Positions 18,720 through 27,456 are shown, counted from the stretch's first letter. The stretch: 64,000 bases of DNA from CBDDEC01 sp965198045 (GCA_965198045.1 CBDAOL010000010.1:411176-475175), one strand, 5' to 3'. The notes: generated from the sequence alone by a model not told the origin. Program-made: numbers and translations.

Positions 18720-21640
18720 TGCTTCGACCGGGTGAACTGGTTGACGCGACAGATGTGGCGGAAATCGCAGTAGCTGGGGCAGGGCACCTGCGGGTCGACA
18801 CGGAAGTCGGCCGCCGCGACGGAAGCGCGCGTCGCCGCGGCGATCGTGGCGACCTCGTCGATGAGCGCGCGGTCTGCGTCGCGCGCGGTGTCGAGCAGCC
18901 AGTCGTCCGCGCGAGGATCGAGGTAGGCGTAGCGCGCGACCAGGCGCTGCACATCGAGCTGCCGGCCGGCGGCGAGCGCGTAAAGCTGCAGCTGCAGCCT
19001 GCGGCCGGCCTCGACGTCGGCGCGTCGGATCGGCCGGCCGCTCTTGTAGTCGACGATCTGCGCGAAGCCCTCGCCCTCGTCCACCCGATCGACGCTGCCA
19101 ACGAGGCGCAGCTCCGGGTCCACCCCTGGCAGGGCGACGTCGATCGGCAGCTCCTGGCGGACGACGCGCTCGACGCCGAGCGTCGCGTTCGTGGCGGCCT
19201 CGCGGTGGAGCAGCCGCTCGAGGTCCTCGAGAACGTCGTCCCAGCCGAAACGCCAGAGCGCTGCCCGGCCGAAGGCATGCCGCGACGGGGCATCGTCCCA
19301 TAGCCGTCGCCCGACGCTGCGCACCCGCTCGATCACAAGATCGACGGTGTCCGGAATGAGTGGCCGCCCGTCCGCCGCGAGCGGCACCACGGCGTCTTCG
19401 AGGATCTCGTGCACCACGGTGCCGCGCATCGCGGCGTCGGCCTCGCCGAGCTCCTCTTCCACCTCGTAGAGGTGCAGCGCGTAGCGACTAAAGAACTGGA
19501 ACGCGCACGTGCGGTAGGACTCGAGTCGGCTCGCGCTCCAGCGCGCCTCCTCGTTCGTGAGCCAGCCGACGTCGGCGCCCGCGATCGCGCCCTCGTGCGC
19601 CCCGGCGCCGTCGAACGAGCGGCGCCGCTGTTCAACGGGGGCGGCGGCGCGCACCACGAGCGGCCACGCCGCGAGGTCCCGCGGTCGCCGCAGCTCGCCG
19701 ACGCGCCAGCGCGCCGACAGCGCCACGGCTAGCTCGCGCGCGGAGGCAGCTTCGGGAGGTTGCACGGCGGGAGGCTCGTCGACGGGCTCGACGCCCGCCT
19801 CGTGCAAGTAGTACGACGAGGCCGCGGGCCGCCCGCCGTCGTCGAGGCGGGGCCGCCACAGCGAGATGCCCGCTTCGGCGCGCGAGGACGCCACGCGCCA
19901 CAGCTCGTCCTCGCTGGCCCGTGGCTCTGGCGGCAGGTCGAGGCCGGCCGCGCGCAGGAGCTCGCGCGACCGCTGGTCGAGCAGGGCGGGTGCGCGCCTC
20001 GGGGCGGGGAACTCGCCCTCGACGAGTCCGCCGACGAAGACGTGCGCGAAACGCAGCCCGTGCAGCGTGTGCATCGGCGCAAACAGGACGCCGCCGGCCT
20101 CGCGGATCAGCGTGGCCGCTCGCTGCATGCGGCGTTCGAGATCGTCCGCGAACGCATCGAGCGAGATCACCGGTCCACCCAGCGCCTCATCGATCGCCCT
20201 GAGGGCGTCGAGGTCCGAGCGCAGCGCAGCGATCTCTACCTCGAGCGTGTCGTACCCGTCGACGGCGCTGCGTGCGAGTCCGTCGGCGCCAAAGAGCGCG
20301 TCGTCGAGAGCGGCTGCCCAGGCGCTGGCACTCTGCGGCGCGACATCGAGGAGCGCCGTCAGGCGGGCGCCCGCGGTTCCGATCGCTCGGCCCGCGACGC
20401 GGAGGCGCGCGGCGTACCCGTCGCGGCCGTCCTGCTTGGCCGTCTGTGCGTCCAGCTCGAGCGCATGTGGCAGCTCGCGCAGCGCATCGAGGCCGGAGAG
20501 CAGCCGGTGAGCGCGGCCGGCGCGGATGGCATGATCGACCGAGTCACCCTCGATCTCAAGGCGGCTGCGATCGAGGAAGGACGAGCGCAGCAGCTCCGCG
20601 AGCCGCGTGAGGCGCCAGTCGTGGGCCGGCAGGCGTAGCAGCGCGAGCACCCAGGTGCCGAACGGCCTCGAGGCGATCCGCTCGCCCGCGGCCGGGTCGA
20701 ACGGTAGGTCGTACTCCTGGAATACCCGACGGGCCAGCGAGAGATGCGGCGTGGCCTGGCGGAACACGACCGCGACGTCGGATGGCCGCAGCGAGGCATC
20801 CTCGGTGAGCGTGCGCTTGATGGCGCGCGCGATCCCGCGCAACTGAGCTTCGGTGTTGGCCGCAGTGTGCGCGCTGATCGCGGCCGAGCTGGCCTGCGGC
20901 GGCAACTGTTCTCGCTGCGCCCCGGGGACGAGCTGCTCGATCCGTTCCGCAGTCCAGCGCGCCCGTTCGCTGCCTTCGGGGTCGAGCGCGATCGCCACCT
21001 CGGTGCGCTCGGCGAGCGCCGCGAGCAGTCGGATCTCCGGGGTACTCAGCAGCTCGAACGAATCGACCAGGACGAGGCCCGGCACGTCCGACGCCTGCTC
21101 GATCGCGTCCGCAGCGACTGCAGCTGCTTCGCGGGAATCACGCCAGCCGTGGTCGTCGAGGGCAGCGCGATAGGCCGTGTAAATGTCGGCCAGCGCGAGG
21201 TGGTCGGCGCTCGCGGTGCGCCGTGCCGCACCACGTAGCTCGCCGCCTTCGATGCCGGCCGTGACGAGCTCCCCGACGGCCGAGCCGACAAGCTCGTGCA
21301 GTCCCGGAGTCTCGGCGATCGGCTGGAATCGCTGAGCCTCCCCGCTCGCCGTTCGCTCGCGCGTGACTCGCCACAACAGCTCCGCGGCGACCTCGTGGGA
21401 CGGCATGTTGGCGCTGACGTATCGTCGCGTGAAGAGCGCGAGGGTGAGGACATCGAGGGCGAGCGCGACTCCGCAGCGCGAGACGAGTCGGCGACGGAAC
21501 TGGTCGCCGTGTCGCGCCGTGGGCACGAGCACGAGCGTTGACGCGAATCGATCGGCCTCGTAGCGCTCGGCGGCACGCTGAATCAGCCGCTCAGTCTTCC
21601 CGCTTCCAGCTGGACCAGTTACGAGCGCGAGTGCCGCCAT
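18710..21640 (-). CDS. addB: AddB-like helicase-fold/nuclease subunit
   Basis: A 976-aa protein from ATG 21640. Walker A GPAGSGKTERL lies at residues 9-19, followed by a degenerate SF1-type helicase body (VLVPTARHGDQFRRRL; FVGGLVEGEFPAPRR). The C-terminus carries a RecB-type nuclease: SRLESYRTCAFQFF, GTVVHEILED, LVGSVDRVDEGEGF with IVDYKSG, and LQLYALA. Cys in YRTC together with CPSYCDFRHIC gives four cysteines that fit the AddB iron-sulfur lock, although the spacing CxxxC departs from the usual CxxC. The partner addA overlaps its end. Intact and longer than many mobile-island genes, so probably chromosomal backbone. A RexB/AddB distinction is not possible from sequence alone. Confidence 0.85.
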   Translation of the reverse strand: MAALALVTGPAGSGKTERLIQRAAERYEADRFASTLVLVPTARHGDQFRRRLVSRCGVALALDVLTLALFTRRYVSANMPSHEVAAELLWRVTRERTASGEAQRFQPIAETPGLHELVGSAVGELVTAGIEGGELRGAARRTASADHLALADIYTAYRAALDDHGWRDSREAAAVAADAIEQASDVPGLVLVDSFELLSTPEIRLLAALAERTEVAIALDPEGSERARWTAERIEQLVPGAQREQLPPQASSAAISAHTAANTEAQLRGIARAIKRTLTEDASLRPSDVAVVFRQATPHLSLARRVFQEYDLPFDPAAGERIASRPFGTWVLALLRLPAHDWRLTRLAELLRSSFLDRSRLEIEGDSVDHAIRAGRAHRLLSGLDALRELPHALELDAQTAKQDGRDGYAARLRVAGRAIGTAGARLTALLDVAPQSASAWAAALDDALFGADGLARSAVDGYDTLEVEIAALRSDLDALRAIDEALGGPVISLDAFADDLERRMQRAATLIREAGGVLFAPMHTLHGLRFAHVFVGGLVEGEFPAPRRAPALLDQRSRELLRAAGLDLPPEPRASEDELWRVASSRAEAGISLWRPRLDDGGRPAASSYYLHEAGVEPVDEPPAVQPPEAASARELAVALSARWRVGELRRPRDLAAWPLVVRAAAPVEQRRRSFDGAGAHEGAIAGADVGWLTNEEARWSASRLESYRTCAFQFFSRYALHLYEVEEELGEADAAMRGTVVHEILEDAVVPLAADGRPLIPDTVDLVIERVRSVGRRLWDDAPSRHAFGRAALWRFGWDDVLEDLERLLHREAATNATLGVERVVRQELPIDVALPGVDPELRLVGSVDRVDEGEGFAQIVDYKSGRPIRRADVEAGRRLQLQLYALAAGRQLDVQRLVARYAYLDPRADDWLLDTARDADRALIDEVATIAAATRASVAAADFRVDPQVPCPSYCDFRHICRVNQFTRSKQWS

Positions 21641-21693
21641 GACGCGGAGCCTAGCTGATGGCGGACGGGCATGTTCTCGCCTGGTCCACGGCG

Positions 21694-21812
21694 CACGCCA
21701 CGATCATCATAGTGACGGCCGCGAGCCAACAGGCCGACATCGCAGAGGGCTACGCCGCCGGAGCCGACGACTACTTCACCAAGCCATTCTCGCCACGGGA
21801 CTTGCGGCGCCG
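21694..21812 (+). pseudogene. Response-regulator receiver domain fragment
   Basis: A forward frame reads ATIIIVTAASQQADIAEGYA then AGADDYFTKPFSPRDL, the last third of a CheY-like receiver domain, with the conserved Thr (VTA) and Lys-Pro (TKPF). The phospho-acceptor Asp and any output domain are missing. Both ends run directly into unrelated gene fragments. Confidence 0.75.
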
Positions 21813-21814
21813 TG

Positions 21815-22052
21815 GCCCAGCCCAGCTCGCGCAGCACGGCGAGCCGCTGGTGGCCGTCCAAGACCTGGTAGCGGTCTGCGAGATCCGGCAGGGGCCGCAC
21901 GATCAGGGGCGGGCAGATCCGCTCCCGCTCGAGGTTGCGCCGCAGGGTCGCGCGCACCGCATCGTCCATGACGTTGGCGTTCGCGGAGTGCGGATGGAGG
22001 TCGGCGGGCGGGATGTCGCGCAGCCGCTCAGCGCCGGGCGATGACGAGGTAC
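21815..22052 (-). pseudogene. ParB/Srx-fold nuclease-domain fragment
   Basis: The reverse frame reads RDIPPADLHPHSANANVMDD, RRNLERERICPPLIVRPLPD, and RYQVLDGHQRLAVLRELGWA, containing the DGHQR signature of ParB/sulfiredoxin-like domains. In phages and islands this domain is often fused to or followed by a DNA methyltransferase; a methyltransferase fragment of the right type lies at 24407..25078. It is joined to a transposon piece at 22053. Confidence 0.75.
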
Positions 22053-22055
22053 TCG

Positions 22056-22186
22056 AACGATGCCAGCGCACCACCGTGTCCGGCTCGACCATCACGAGCG
22101 TGCCTCGCCAGCCGGACCAACCACGTGCCAGCAGTGACCAGAGTCGGCGGTCGTGGCGACGGAGCCGCGGTCGACGACGGCCCCTT
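22056..22186 (-). pseudogene. rve transposase N-terminal fragment
   Basis: Near-identical to 14694..14818: the reverse strand carries MVEPDTVVRWHRS and the arginine-rich RRRPRLRRHDRR stretch. It is cut at both ends, by ParB sequence and by the duplicated IS110 segment. Confidence 0.8.
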
Positions 22187-22203
22187 GGGACGGAGCCTCT
22201 GTG

Positions 22204-23261
22204 TCAAGCGGCCTCGATAGCGCGCGAGCGATGGCGGCCACCATGCATCGGTAAACGACGTCCGAGAGTCGGCGTTTGAGGCAGCGCAGCGCCGATCGTT
22301 CCGACTCTTGCCAGCGGCGAGTTTGCGACGGAAGTAGCCGTGGCCTTCGGTGCCGTGGCATGCGCGCGATACTCTGGGTGAGCGCCGCGATGTGCGAGAC
22401 CGCCCGGTTCAGCTGGCGGTCTCCACCGCGGCTGAGGCGATGGCGTTGGACCTCCCCGCTACGACACCTCAAGCGGCGCCGTCGAGCCCGTGTCGCGCTG
22501 GCGTAGTGCGCGCGCGAGGGGAAGCGACTGACCGCTCCGCTGCGCCCCACAATCTTCGCCGCCAGGATCACGCCGACGCCGGGGATGCGCGTGAGGGCGC
22601 TGCCTTGTACACGCAGCGCTGCCTCGAGGCGGCGGCCGTTCTCGACGCAAGCGTTGCGGTCCAGCACCCGCACCTCGCGTACCAGTGGCTGACTCCGCGG
22701 GCCATACTGCAGCCGAGGCTCGCGATCCGCGGCGCCGGTCGGACGCAGGCGGCGTAGGAGCGCCTGCGCGCGATCGGCGGAGAGCCTGGAGGGGCCCCCA
22801 CCCGGTCGTAGCTCGCGCAGCAGCCGGTGCAGCCGGTTGACCACGCGCGTGCGTTCCTGCGTGAGCTCGTCGCGGCGGTCGGAGAGCAGTCGCAGCACCG
22901 CCGTGTCGTCCTCCGCCCGCACGGCACGCAGCGCCGTGAGGGGTTGGGCGGCGAGCGCAATGGCACGCGCGTCTGCGGGGTCGGACTTCCCGCCACCGGA
23001 GAGCAAGCGCACGCGCGCCACCAGCCGCGCCGGGACATCGACGACCGACTCGCCCTCTGTGAGCAGCCACTGGCTGAGGCCGTGGCCGAGACCGCGGGCC
23101 CCCTCCACGGCCCAGCGGCGCTCGGGCCACTGCCGCGCCCAGCGCAGCAGCCGGCTGTGCGCACGAGCTTCCACCCGGAGCTGGCCGAGCTCGCGGCCCG
23201 CGGGGTCGACGGCGAGGGCGGTATGCGAGGACTTGTGGGGGTCGACGGCGATCAAGATCAT
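22204..23261 (-). pseudogene. IS110-family transposase, copy 2 (indel-ridden 3' part)
   Basis: From ATG 23261 the protein matches copy 1 through the DEDD domain and SRLSADRAQALLRRLRPTG. It then contains extra residues (for example ECRLQYGP-like text around 22700 and ACVENG for LVENG). Beyond SRFPSRAHYAS the frame no longer gives the family sequence TGTAPLEVSSGE in one piece, although short pieces (RHRLSRGGDRQLNRA, LKRRLSDVVYRCMV) reappear. The extra nucleotides are several short insertions relative to copy 1, most not multiples of three. Probably inactive. Confidence 0.8.
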
Positions 23262-23499
23262 GAAGCTCTCCCTGTCGTAGCTGAATTGCGGTGGGGAGGG
23301 CGGTGGACAGGCCGACTTCGGGAGCACCCGCACGCCTCTGTCGAGTCACACCGCGGCCGGACGGTGGCCGGCGACACTCCGCCCCAGAGCCAGTCCTGCT
23401 CAGCAGCACGGCAGCAAAACTTGGAGTCAGCCGACCAGCGTCCTCAACACCTTAGGGCCGCAACCCCCGGTGTCTGGCCGGATTCAAACAAGTCGGCAA

Positions 23500-23859
23500 A
23501 ACCTCATGCGGCCCACCGGATACTGCATGATGCAAACCTCCTAGCACCGGCTTGCGTCCCTCCGGAGAGTCGAGCGCCAATGACCGATGCGGCCGCATCG
23601 CGTTGTAGTGCTGGACGTACTCACCAAGCACCCGCCTCCGATGCCGTTCGTTGACGGCGATGACGTGATCGGAGGCACTCGCGCCGGAGCGTCCCGATCA
23701 GCCCGCTCGACGATGGCGTTGGCGTTCGGCGCGCGACCTGGGCAGTGCCCCGGCGCACCGGAGTCAGAATCGTCTCGATCCCGAGCCGTCGAGCGCGTGC
23801 GATGAAGTCCCCGCCATAGCTGAGGCTGTCGCACAAACCCACGAAGAGGGGGACATCGC
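23500..23859 (-). pseudogene. rve transposase C-terminal fragment with an IS1182 end attached
   Basis: Pieces of the C-terminus are recognisable (YGGDFIARARRLGIE, NANAIVE, RRPHRVV-equivalent text) but several indels scatter them over frames. At 23820 the fragment joins the same IS1182 end (GAGGCTGTCGCA) at the same point as in the 1.7-kb copy. Only about 39 nt of that IS remain before phage-type sequence begins at 23860, again with GAGGCTGTCGC, so the deletion may have used this 11-bp repeat. Confidence 0.75.
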
Positions 23860-23861
23860 TG

Positions 23862-23974
23862 AGGCTGTCGCGCAGCGCGTCATCGCCGGGCTCCGCCGCG
23901 AGCAGCGCCACGACCCGCTGCCGCACCGTCAGGCGGGTCGCGACCGTGTGGAGGCGGCGCTCACGGCCCCGCAT
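23862..23974 (-). pseudogene. Truncated phage-type gene start
   Basis: ATG 23974 overlaps the stop of the upstream gene and reads MRGRERRLHTVATRLTVRQR then VVALLAAEPGDDALRDSLSD, after which IS sequence takes over in frame. Only 38 or so residues remain; no family can be assigned. The overlap and spacing show it belonged to one operon with the next two genes. Confidence 0.5.
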
Positions 23975-24354
23975 TGGGGGCCTCCCGCCCCACGCCCACC
24001 TCCAGCGCCCGCAGGCGCGCCTCGAACTCAGCGGTCTCCTTGACCCGGACCCCGACGGACACCAGGTGGGCCAGCGCCCGCGCGCGCGATCGAGTTCTCC
24101 AGCTCCAGGGTGTCGGTCAGCGCCAGCTCCAGGACGCGCTGCAGATCCGCGTCCGTTCGGAACCCCTCCAGGGCGTAGGCGCCCCCGATCGTCCCCTCGC
24201 GCCGGCGGCGCAGGCCGCCGAGCCGGCGCGCCTCGGCGGCGGCCTCGCGGGACTCGGGCGCGTGCCAGAAGCACTGGCTGCCCTCCCGCAGGGCCGGCGC
24301 CCGGCAGGGCCGCCCGTTCTGGGTCAGTGCCTGGCAGGCGAGACGGCTAGCCAC
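23961..24354 (-). pseudogene. Small Cys/His-rich phage-type protein (frameshifted)
   Basis: GTG 24354 follows GGAGG. The N-terminus CQALTQNGRPCRAPALREGS then QCFWHAPESREAAAEARRLG carries a CxxxTxxGxxC plus CxxH pattern that I know from small proteins near phage terminases and methylases, probably a zinc ribbon. One extra base in the GCGCGCG run near 24090 breaks the frame, after which RALAHLVSVGVRVKETAEFE and RLRALEVGVGREAPNAGP end at 23961. About 130 aa after correction. Confidence 0.55.
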
Positions 24355-24406
24355 CGGCGGCCTCCACCGCTTCCAGCGGCACGGCGGCCGTGCCCGTGAA
24401 TGCCTC

Positions 24407-25078
24407 CTAGCGCGCGATCGCCGCCGCCACGTAGCGCGGGTCGATCTCGACCCCGACGCCGCGCCGGCCCGTGCGCTCGCAGGCGATCAGCGTCGTGCCC
24501 GCGCCGCAGAAAGGGTCGAAGACCGTGTCGCCGGGGGTGCTGGAATTCTCGACCGCCCGCTCGACCAGTTCCAGCGGCTTCTGGGTGGGGTGCAGCGGCG
24601 AGGCATCGGGGCGCGGGATCTGCCAGACGTCGCCCTGGTCGCGCCCGCCGGCCCAGTGCCGCTGGCTGCCGTCCGGCCAGCCGTACCAGATCGGCTCATA
24701 CTGGCGCTGATAGTCGGCCCGGCCCAGCGTGAAGCGGTCCTTGGCCCAGATAATCGTGTCCGACCAGTGGGCCCCGGCCTCGGCCAGCGCGCGGCAGACG
24801 AGCGGCCACTCCTTGCTGCTCATGCAGACGTACAGCGCGCCGGCCACGTTCGCCGTCAGGCTCGCCGCCCAGGCCCGGCAGAAGCGCTCCCACGCCTCGG
24901 CCGGCAGCGCGTCGTTAGACGAGGCGCCGGGCGGGCGCGTCGGGCGCCCGCCCGCCGTGGGCGCCGTAGGCCACGTTGTACGAGGGATCGGTGAAGACCA
25001 GGGCCGCGGGGCCGTCGTCCAGGCACCGGGCCACGAACGCCGCGTCCGTGGCGTCGCCCCGGAAGCCGGGGGTTACAT
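24407..25078 (-). pseudogene. Phage-type DNA N4/N6 amino-methyltransferase (truncated, frameshifted)
   Basis: The reverse strand carries LVFTDPSYNVAYG (motif IV, DPSY in place of the usual DPPY), then ALYVCMSSKEWPLVCRALAE, DTIIWAKDRFTLGRADYQRQ, HPTQKPLELVERAVENSS, and the SAM-binding FDPFCGAGTTLIACERTGRR then GVGVEIDPRYV. Motif IV before motif I marks the beta class. A base change in the GGGCGGGCGCG run near 24945 shifts the frame between the two halves, and the 5' end is cut by a transposon at 25102. It lies in one operon with the two genes downstream and probably once followed the ParB domain now at 21.8 kb. No cognate restriction gene is visible. Confidence 0.8.
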
Positions 25079-25101
25079 ACCTGAGTAGCCAGGCATAATC
25101 G

Positions 25102-25294
25102 TGGGACGGCAAAACCTGATCCGTGCCGTTTGGTACGGACTTAGCTGAGTATCAGCGAGCCACGAGACGCTCGTCTGTGCTCTACCTCCATCTGTTTATC
25201 GCAGCACTGTGCGCTTCGATCCGCGCCCGCCGAGATCTGGTCCTCGAGAACTTGGCGCTGCGGCATCAGCTCGCCGTCTACGCCAGGAGCACCG
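25102..25294 (+). pseudogene. rve transposon left end and transposase start
   Basis: The terminal repeat GTGGGACGGCAAAACCTGAT begins at 25102 and is followed by a forward frame with RRSSVLYLHLFIAALCASIR and DLVLENLALRHQLAVYA, the transposase N-terminus. The match ends near 25294. Confidence 0.8.
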
Positions 25295-25325
25295 TCGCGC
25301 GGCTGAATCTTCGAGGAGAGCTGAC

Positions 25326-25398
25326 ATGGATCCACTCGCTAAGGCCCTGCGCGTTGAGCCTCTCGAGCCTAAAACGGCGTTCGGCTCGTCAGGCGGGA
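25326..25398 (+). pseudogene. Truncated gene start
   Basis: AGGAGAG lies 6 bp before ATG 25326, which opens MDPLAKALRVEPLEPKTAFG before the frame runs into a transposon end at 25399. The good ribosome-binding site suggests a real gene start cut off after about 25 codons. Unknown product. Confidence 0.35.
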
Positions 25399-25490
25399 CC
25401 CGTGGGACGGCAAAACCTCATGCGGCCCACCGATACTCATGATGCAAGCCTCCTAGCACTGGCTTGCTGACGACTCGCTGACTCGGCGTC
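25399..25490 (-). mobile_element. rve transposon right end
   Basis: GTGGGACGGCAAAACCTCAT starts at 25401 and leads into the last codons and 3' end known from 1383 (CCACCGATACTCATGATGC and on). It stops near 25490 inside the end of the dCTP-deaminase-fold gene. With the left end at 25102 the two pieces point toward each other, so they are not one element. Confidence 0.8.
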
Positions 25491-26138
25491 CTCTGCGACC
25501 TGCCGGTCCAACTCTGGTAAACTGGCAGGGAGAGAGTTCCCGCCGAGGTTCGAGATGAACGCTGGCGGAATACGAAGTTGCTCCTGATATTCTCCGTTGT
25601 ACCGAGCTGGACTGGCCAGTGTACTGAAGAAGATCGTGAATACTGGTTCTTTGTATGTCAGCAGAATATCCCTCGGACCAGAGTTGTAAACCGCGTAAAC
25701 TAATTTCCCTCGAAATCCTGGATCTACATGAAATCCGGAGACATTTATTAGGCCCTGCATCTTCAGTCGTGTCCGAGTCGAAATCAACGCGAGTATATTT
25801 TCTGGAATACTCAGCCGTTCCCACGTCATTAGTAGAGCGAACTCGCCACGCGGAATAGTCAGGTAAGGCCTCTCATCGCTGAGGTGATCTGGTCGATCTG
25901 ACGAGCTAACGAAATACTCCGACCCTAAGCGTAGGTCTACGGAAGCGGGGTTCTTCTCCCACTCGTCGTCGCCCTCGAGTGGCATTGGAACCGGCTCTCC
26001 CTTCTCACCGGCGACAAAAATGGAATCCCAGTGGGCGTGTATGTCAGCTCGGCCCAGGAACCCGTTCGGCGCATCAATTGTCCGCGGGAACTCTGAGTTA
26101 CTGGTCGATTGCTCATCGGCCACCTGTTGTTCCTCCAT
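25437..26138 (-). CDS. dCTP deaminase/dUTPase-fold protein, catalytic Glu replaced
   Basis: A 233-aa protein from ATG 26138. The core matches the trimeric dCTP deaminase/dUTPase fold: NPASVDLRLGSEYFV, FALLMTWERLSIPENILALI, STRTRLKMQGLINVSGFHVD, PGFRGKLVYAVYNSGPRDIL and EPVFTIFF. In E. coli Dcd the catalytic Glu lies in LEFYNSG; the aligned residues here are YAVYNSG, so that Glu is Ala. The Asp of HVDPGFRG is kept. The 40-residue N-terminal lead is unlike housekeeping Dcd. The DNA is visibly less GC-rich than its neighbours, suggesting transfer. The last 17 or so residues come from the transposon end, so the natural C-terminus is lost. Relatives in islands may act in defence or nucleotide sensing; that is inference. 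Confidence 0.7.
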   Translation of the reverse strand: MEEQQVADEQSTSNSEFPRTIDAPNGFLGRADIHAHWDSIFVAGEKGEPVPMPLEGDDEWEKNPASVDLRLGSEYFVSSSDRPDHLSDERPYLTIPRGEFALLMTWERLSIPENILALISTRTRLKMQGLINVSGFHVDPGFRGKLVYAVYNSGPRDILLTYKEPVFTIFFSTLASPARYNGEYQEQLRIPPAFISNLGGNSLPASLPELDRQVAEDAESASRQQASARRLAS

Positions 26139-26826
26139 AGCAAGCTCTGCGTGGGAACAGTGCGCAACTCTTCACTATCACCCGAGACTCCAATCGAGGT
26201 ACTTCAGCCTTAAGCCTGGACAATGATCCCACCCGCAAGTTTCCGCAGACCCTGGGATAGTCGAGAAGTCAGCTTCAGTCTCATCCTCCCGCCACACCCG
26301 GCGCTATGACACCTCTGGACGTCTCGAGGCGATTGGTCCACGGTATCGCAGGCGGAGGTCAAAGGCTTCCGCATGATCAGCTCACGGACCCTCACTTGGG
26401 CCACGACGAGGTGACAGTCGGTCTCGCAGCTTAGCGTCGGAGGCGCGCTGTCCGATCTCTGACCCGGACGCAACCCTCGGTGCGTGCAGGCCGCGCAGGG
26501 GGCAACCAGCTGACTGGGGGCGAGCTGCCCCCCGTTTCGTGGTTGGCAACTGAACCGATGTCGCCCACACACGCTTGTCTAGTGTGCTTGCGGCAAACGC
26601 CAGCGAGCCTTTGCAAACGGGCGGTGGAGTACCGTGGCGAGCCCAAGCTCAAAGCGACTGTGAGGAAGGCGCGAGGGTCCGACAGCGGAATCACTCCGTC
26701 GGCCATGTTGAAGAGGCGATACGCGGTAGAGCTGGAGCGCTGGGGCTAGACCGAAGCCTCATGCAGGAGTGCAAGGTTTTCCGTCGCCCCTGTTCCTGGG
26801 ATACCGGGCCCCAAAGGAGAGCGCCG
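26139..26826. other. Gene-free stretch of mixed composition
   Basis: Short frames are present on both strands but none has a ribosome-binding site, recognisable domain or consistent codon use. I see no RNA gene or repeat in it. Confidence 0.4.
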
Positions 26827-27159
26827 ATGCCCGACCCCGTCGCCGGTTCCGATGAGCGGACTGTGCACTGGCAGGGCACCGCCGAGCTGCTCGATCCGAA
26901 CGGGATCGTGGTCGCTGAAGTGGCGGCTGAGCTCTGGAAGCTGAGTCTCGAGGTCCGCGGTGTCCGCTGGGGCGGGGAGCTGACAGCCCCAGCGGCGATC
27001 GGACTACGGTGGGCCGGCGACGAGCCACCGAGCGAGCTACGACTCAGCGACGGCCGATCGGCGCCCATCGCGTCGCTTGGCGCCGTGAGGATGGAGACCG
27101 CCGCGCCGGAGGCGACACACACTGTCCAACTGACAGGGAAGGGCGACCCGCCGTTTTGA
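26827..27159 (+). CDS. Hypothetical protein, 110 aa
   Basis: ATG 26827 is preceded by a strong AAAGGAGAG site. The protein alternates strands and turns: DERTVHWQGTAELLDPNGIV, VAEVAAELWKLSLEVRGVRW, LSDGRSAPIASLGAVRMETA, ending HTVQLTGKGDPPF. Predicted all-beta, soluble, with no signal peptide. I do not recognise the family. Codon use resembles the high-GC backbone. It lies alone, about 140 bp before a tRNA fragment, and could be island cargo. Confidence 0.6.
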   Translation: MPDPVAGSDERTVHWQGTAELLDPNGIVVAEVAAELWKLSLEVRGVRWGGELTAPAAIGLRWAGDEPPSELRLSDGRSAPIASLGAVRMETAAPEATHTVQLTGKGDPPF

Positions 27160-27298
27160 CCGACAGAGGCGCGTCCCTTACCGAGTCAGGCTGAGGAACG
27201 CGGTTACGACCCGAGCCGTCGCGCGATCAACCTTCATCCGCCCAGTGTTTGCGGCGTTCCCCGTATCTCGAGTGGACGTATTCGTCGCCTCTATGATC

Positions 27299-27349
27299 AA
27301 CGGACTCATGAGCCGTCGGTCGCCCGTTCGAATCCGGCCCCTGCTACCA
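27299..27349 (+). other. 3' fragment of a tRNA, probably tRNA-Met(CAT)
   Basis: The stretch shows an anticodon arm with loop CTCATGA between ACGGA and GCCGT, the variable segment TCGGTC, a T-arm with loop TTCGAAT between GCCCG and CCGGC, and an acceptor end with CCA at 27347..27349. One mismatch in each stem and no D-arm upstream show a partial, degenerate gene. It faces the integrase at 27457, so it is probably a residual attachment site. Confidence 0.6.
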
Positions 27350-27374
27350 GTCCTACCCTGAGGCGCGGTAGGAC
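27350..27374. repeat. Perfect 8-bp inverted repeat abutting the tRNA fragment
   Basis: GTCCTACC at 27350..27357 pairs with GGTAGGAC at 27367..27374 around a 9-nt loop. No T-tract follows, so a terminator is unlikely. Its place directly next to the CCA end suggests a core-type or structural site of the integrase, or a terminator of the original tRNA. Confidence 0.5.
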
Positions 27375-27456
27375 GCGAGGCCTAGATCAATGTCAGCCCG
27401 CAGTGTGAGGTGGTTTTGAACCGGGCCGGTAGCCCAACGCGCTGGAAGCTGAATCA

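Larger units (their letters stand above)
22187..23859. repeat. Direct repeat, copy 2 of the 1.66-kb duplicated IS segment
   Basis: Matches 92..1754 in the same orientation. It is almost identical from about 22740 to 23510 but carries at least ten replacements or insertions of 1-9 nt between 22187 and 22740, and a 20-nt insertion near 23731 inside the rve fragment. Confidence 0.85.

Noticed and set aside
24407..25078. Methyltransferase considered as part of a restriction-modification system
   Set aside because: No endonuclease or specificity gene nearby, and the neighbours are phage-type.
25102..25490. Two rve transposon ends considered as one intact element
   Set aside because: The left end at 25102 and right end at 25399 are in opposite element orientation, and the transposase body is missing.
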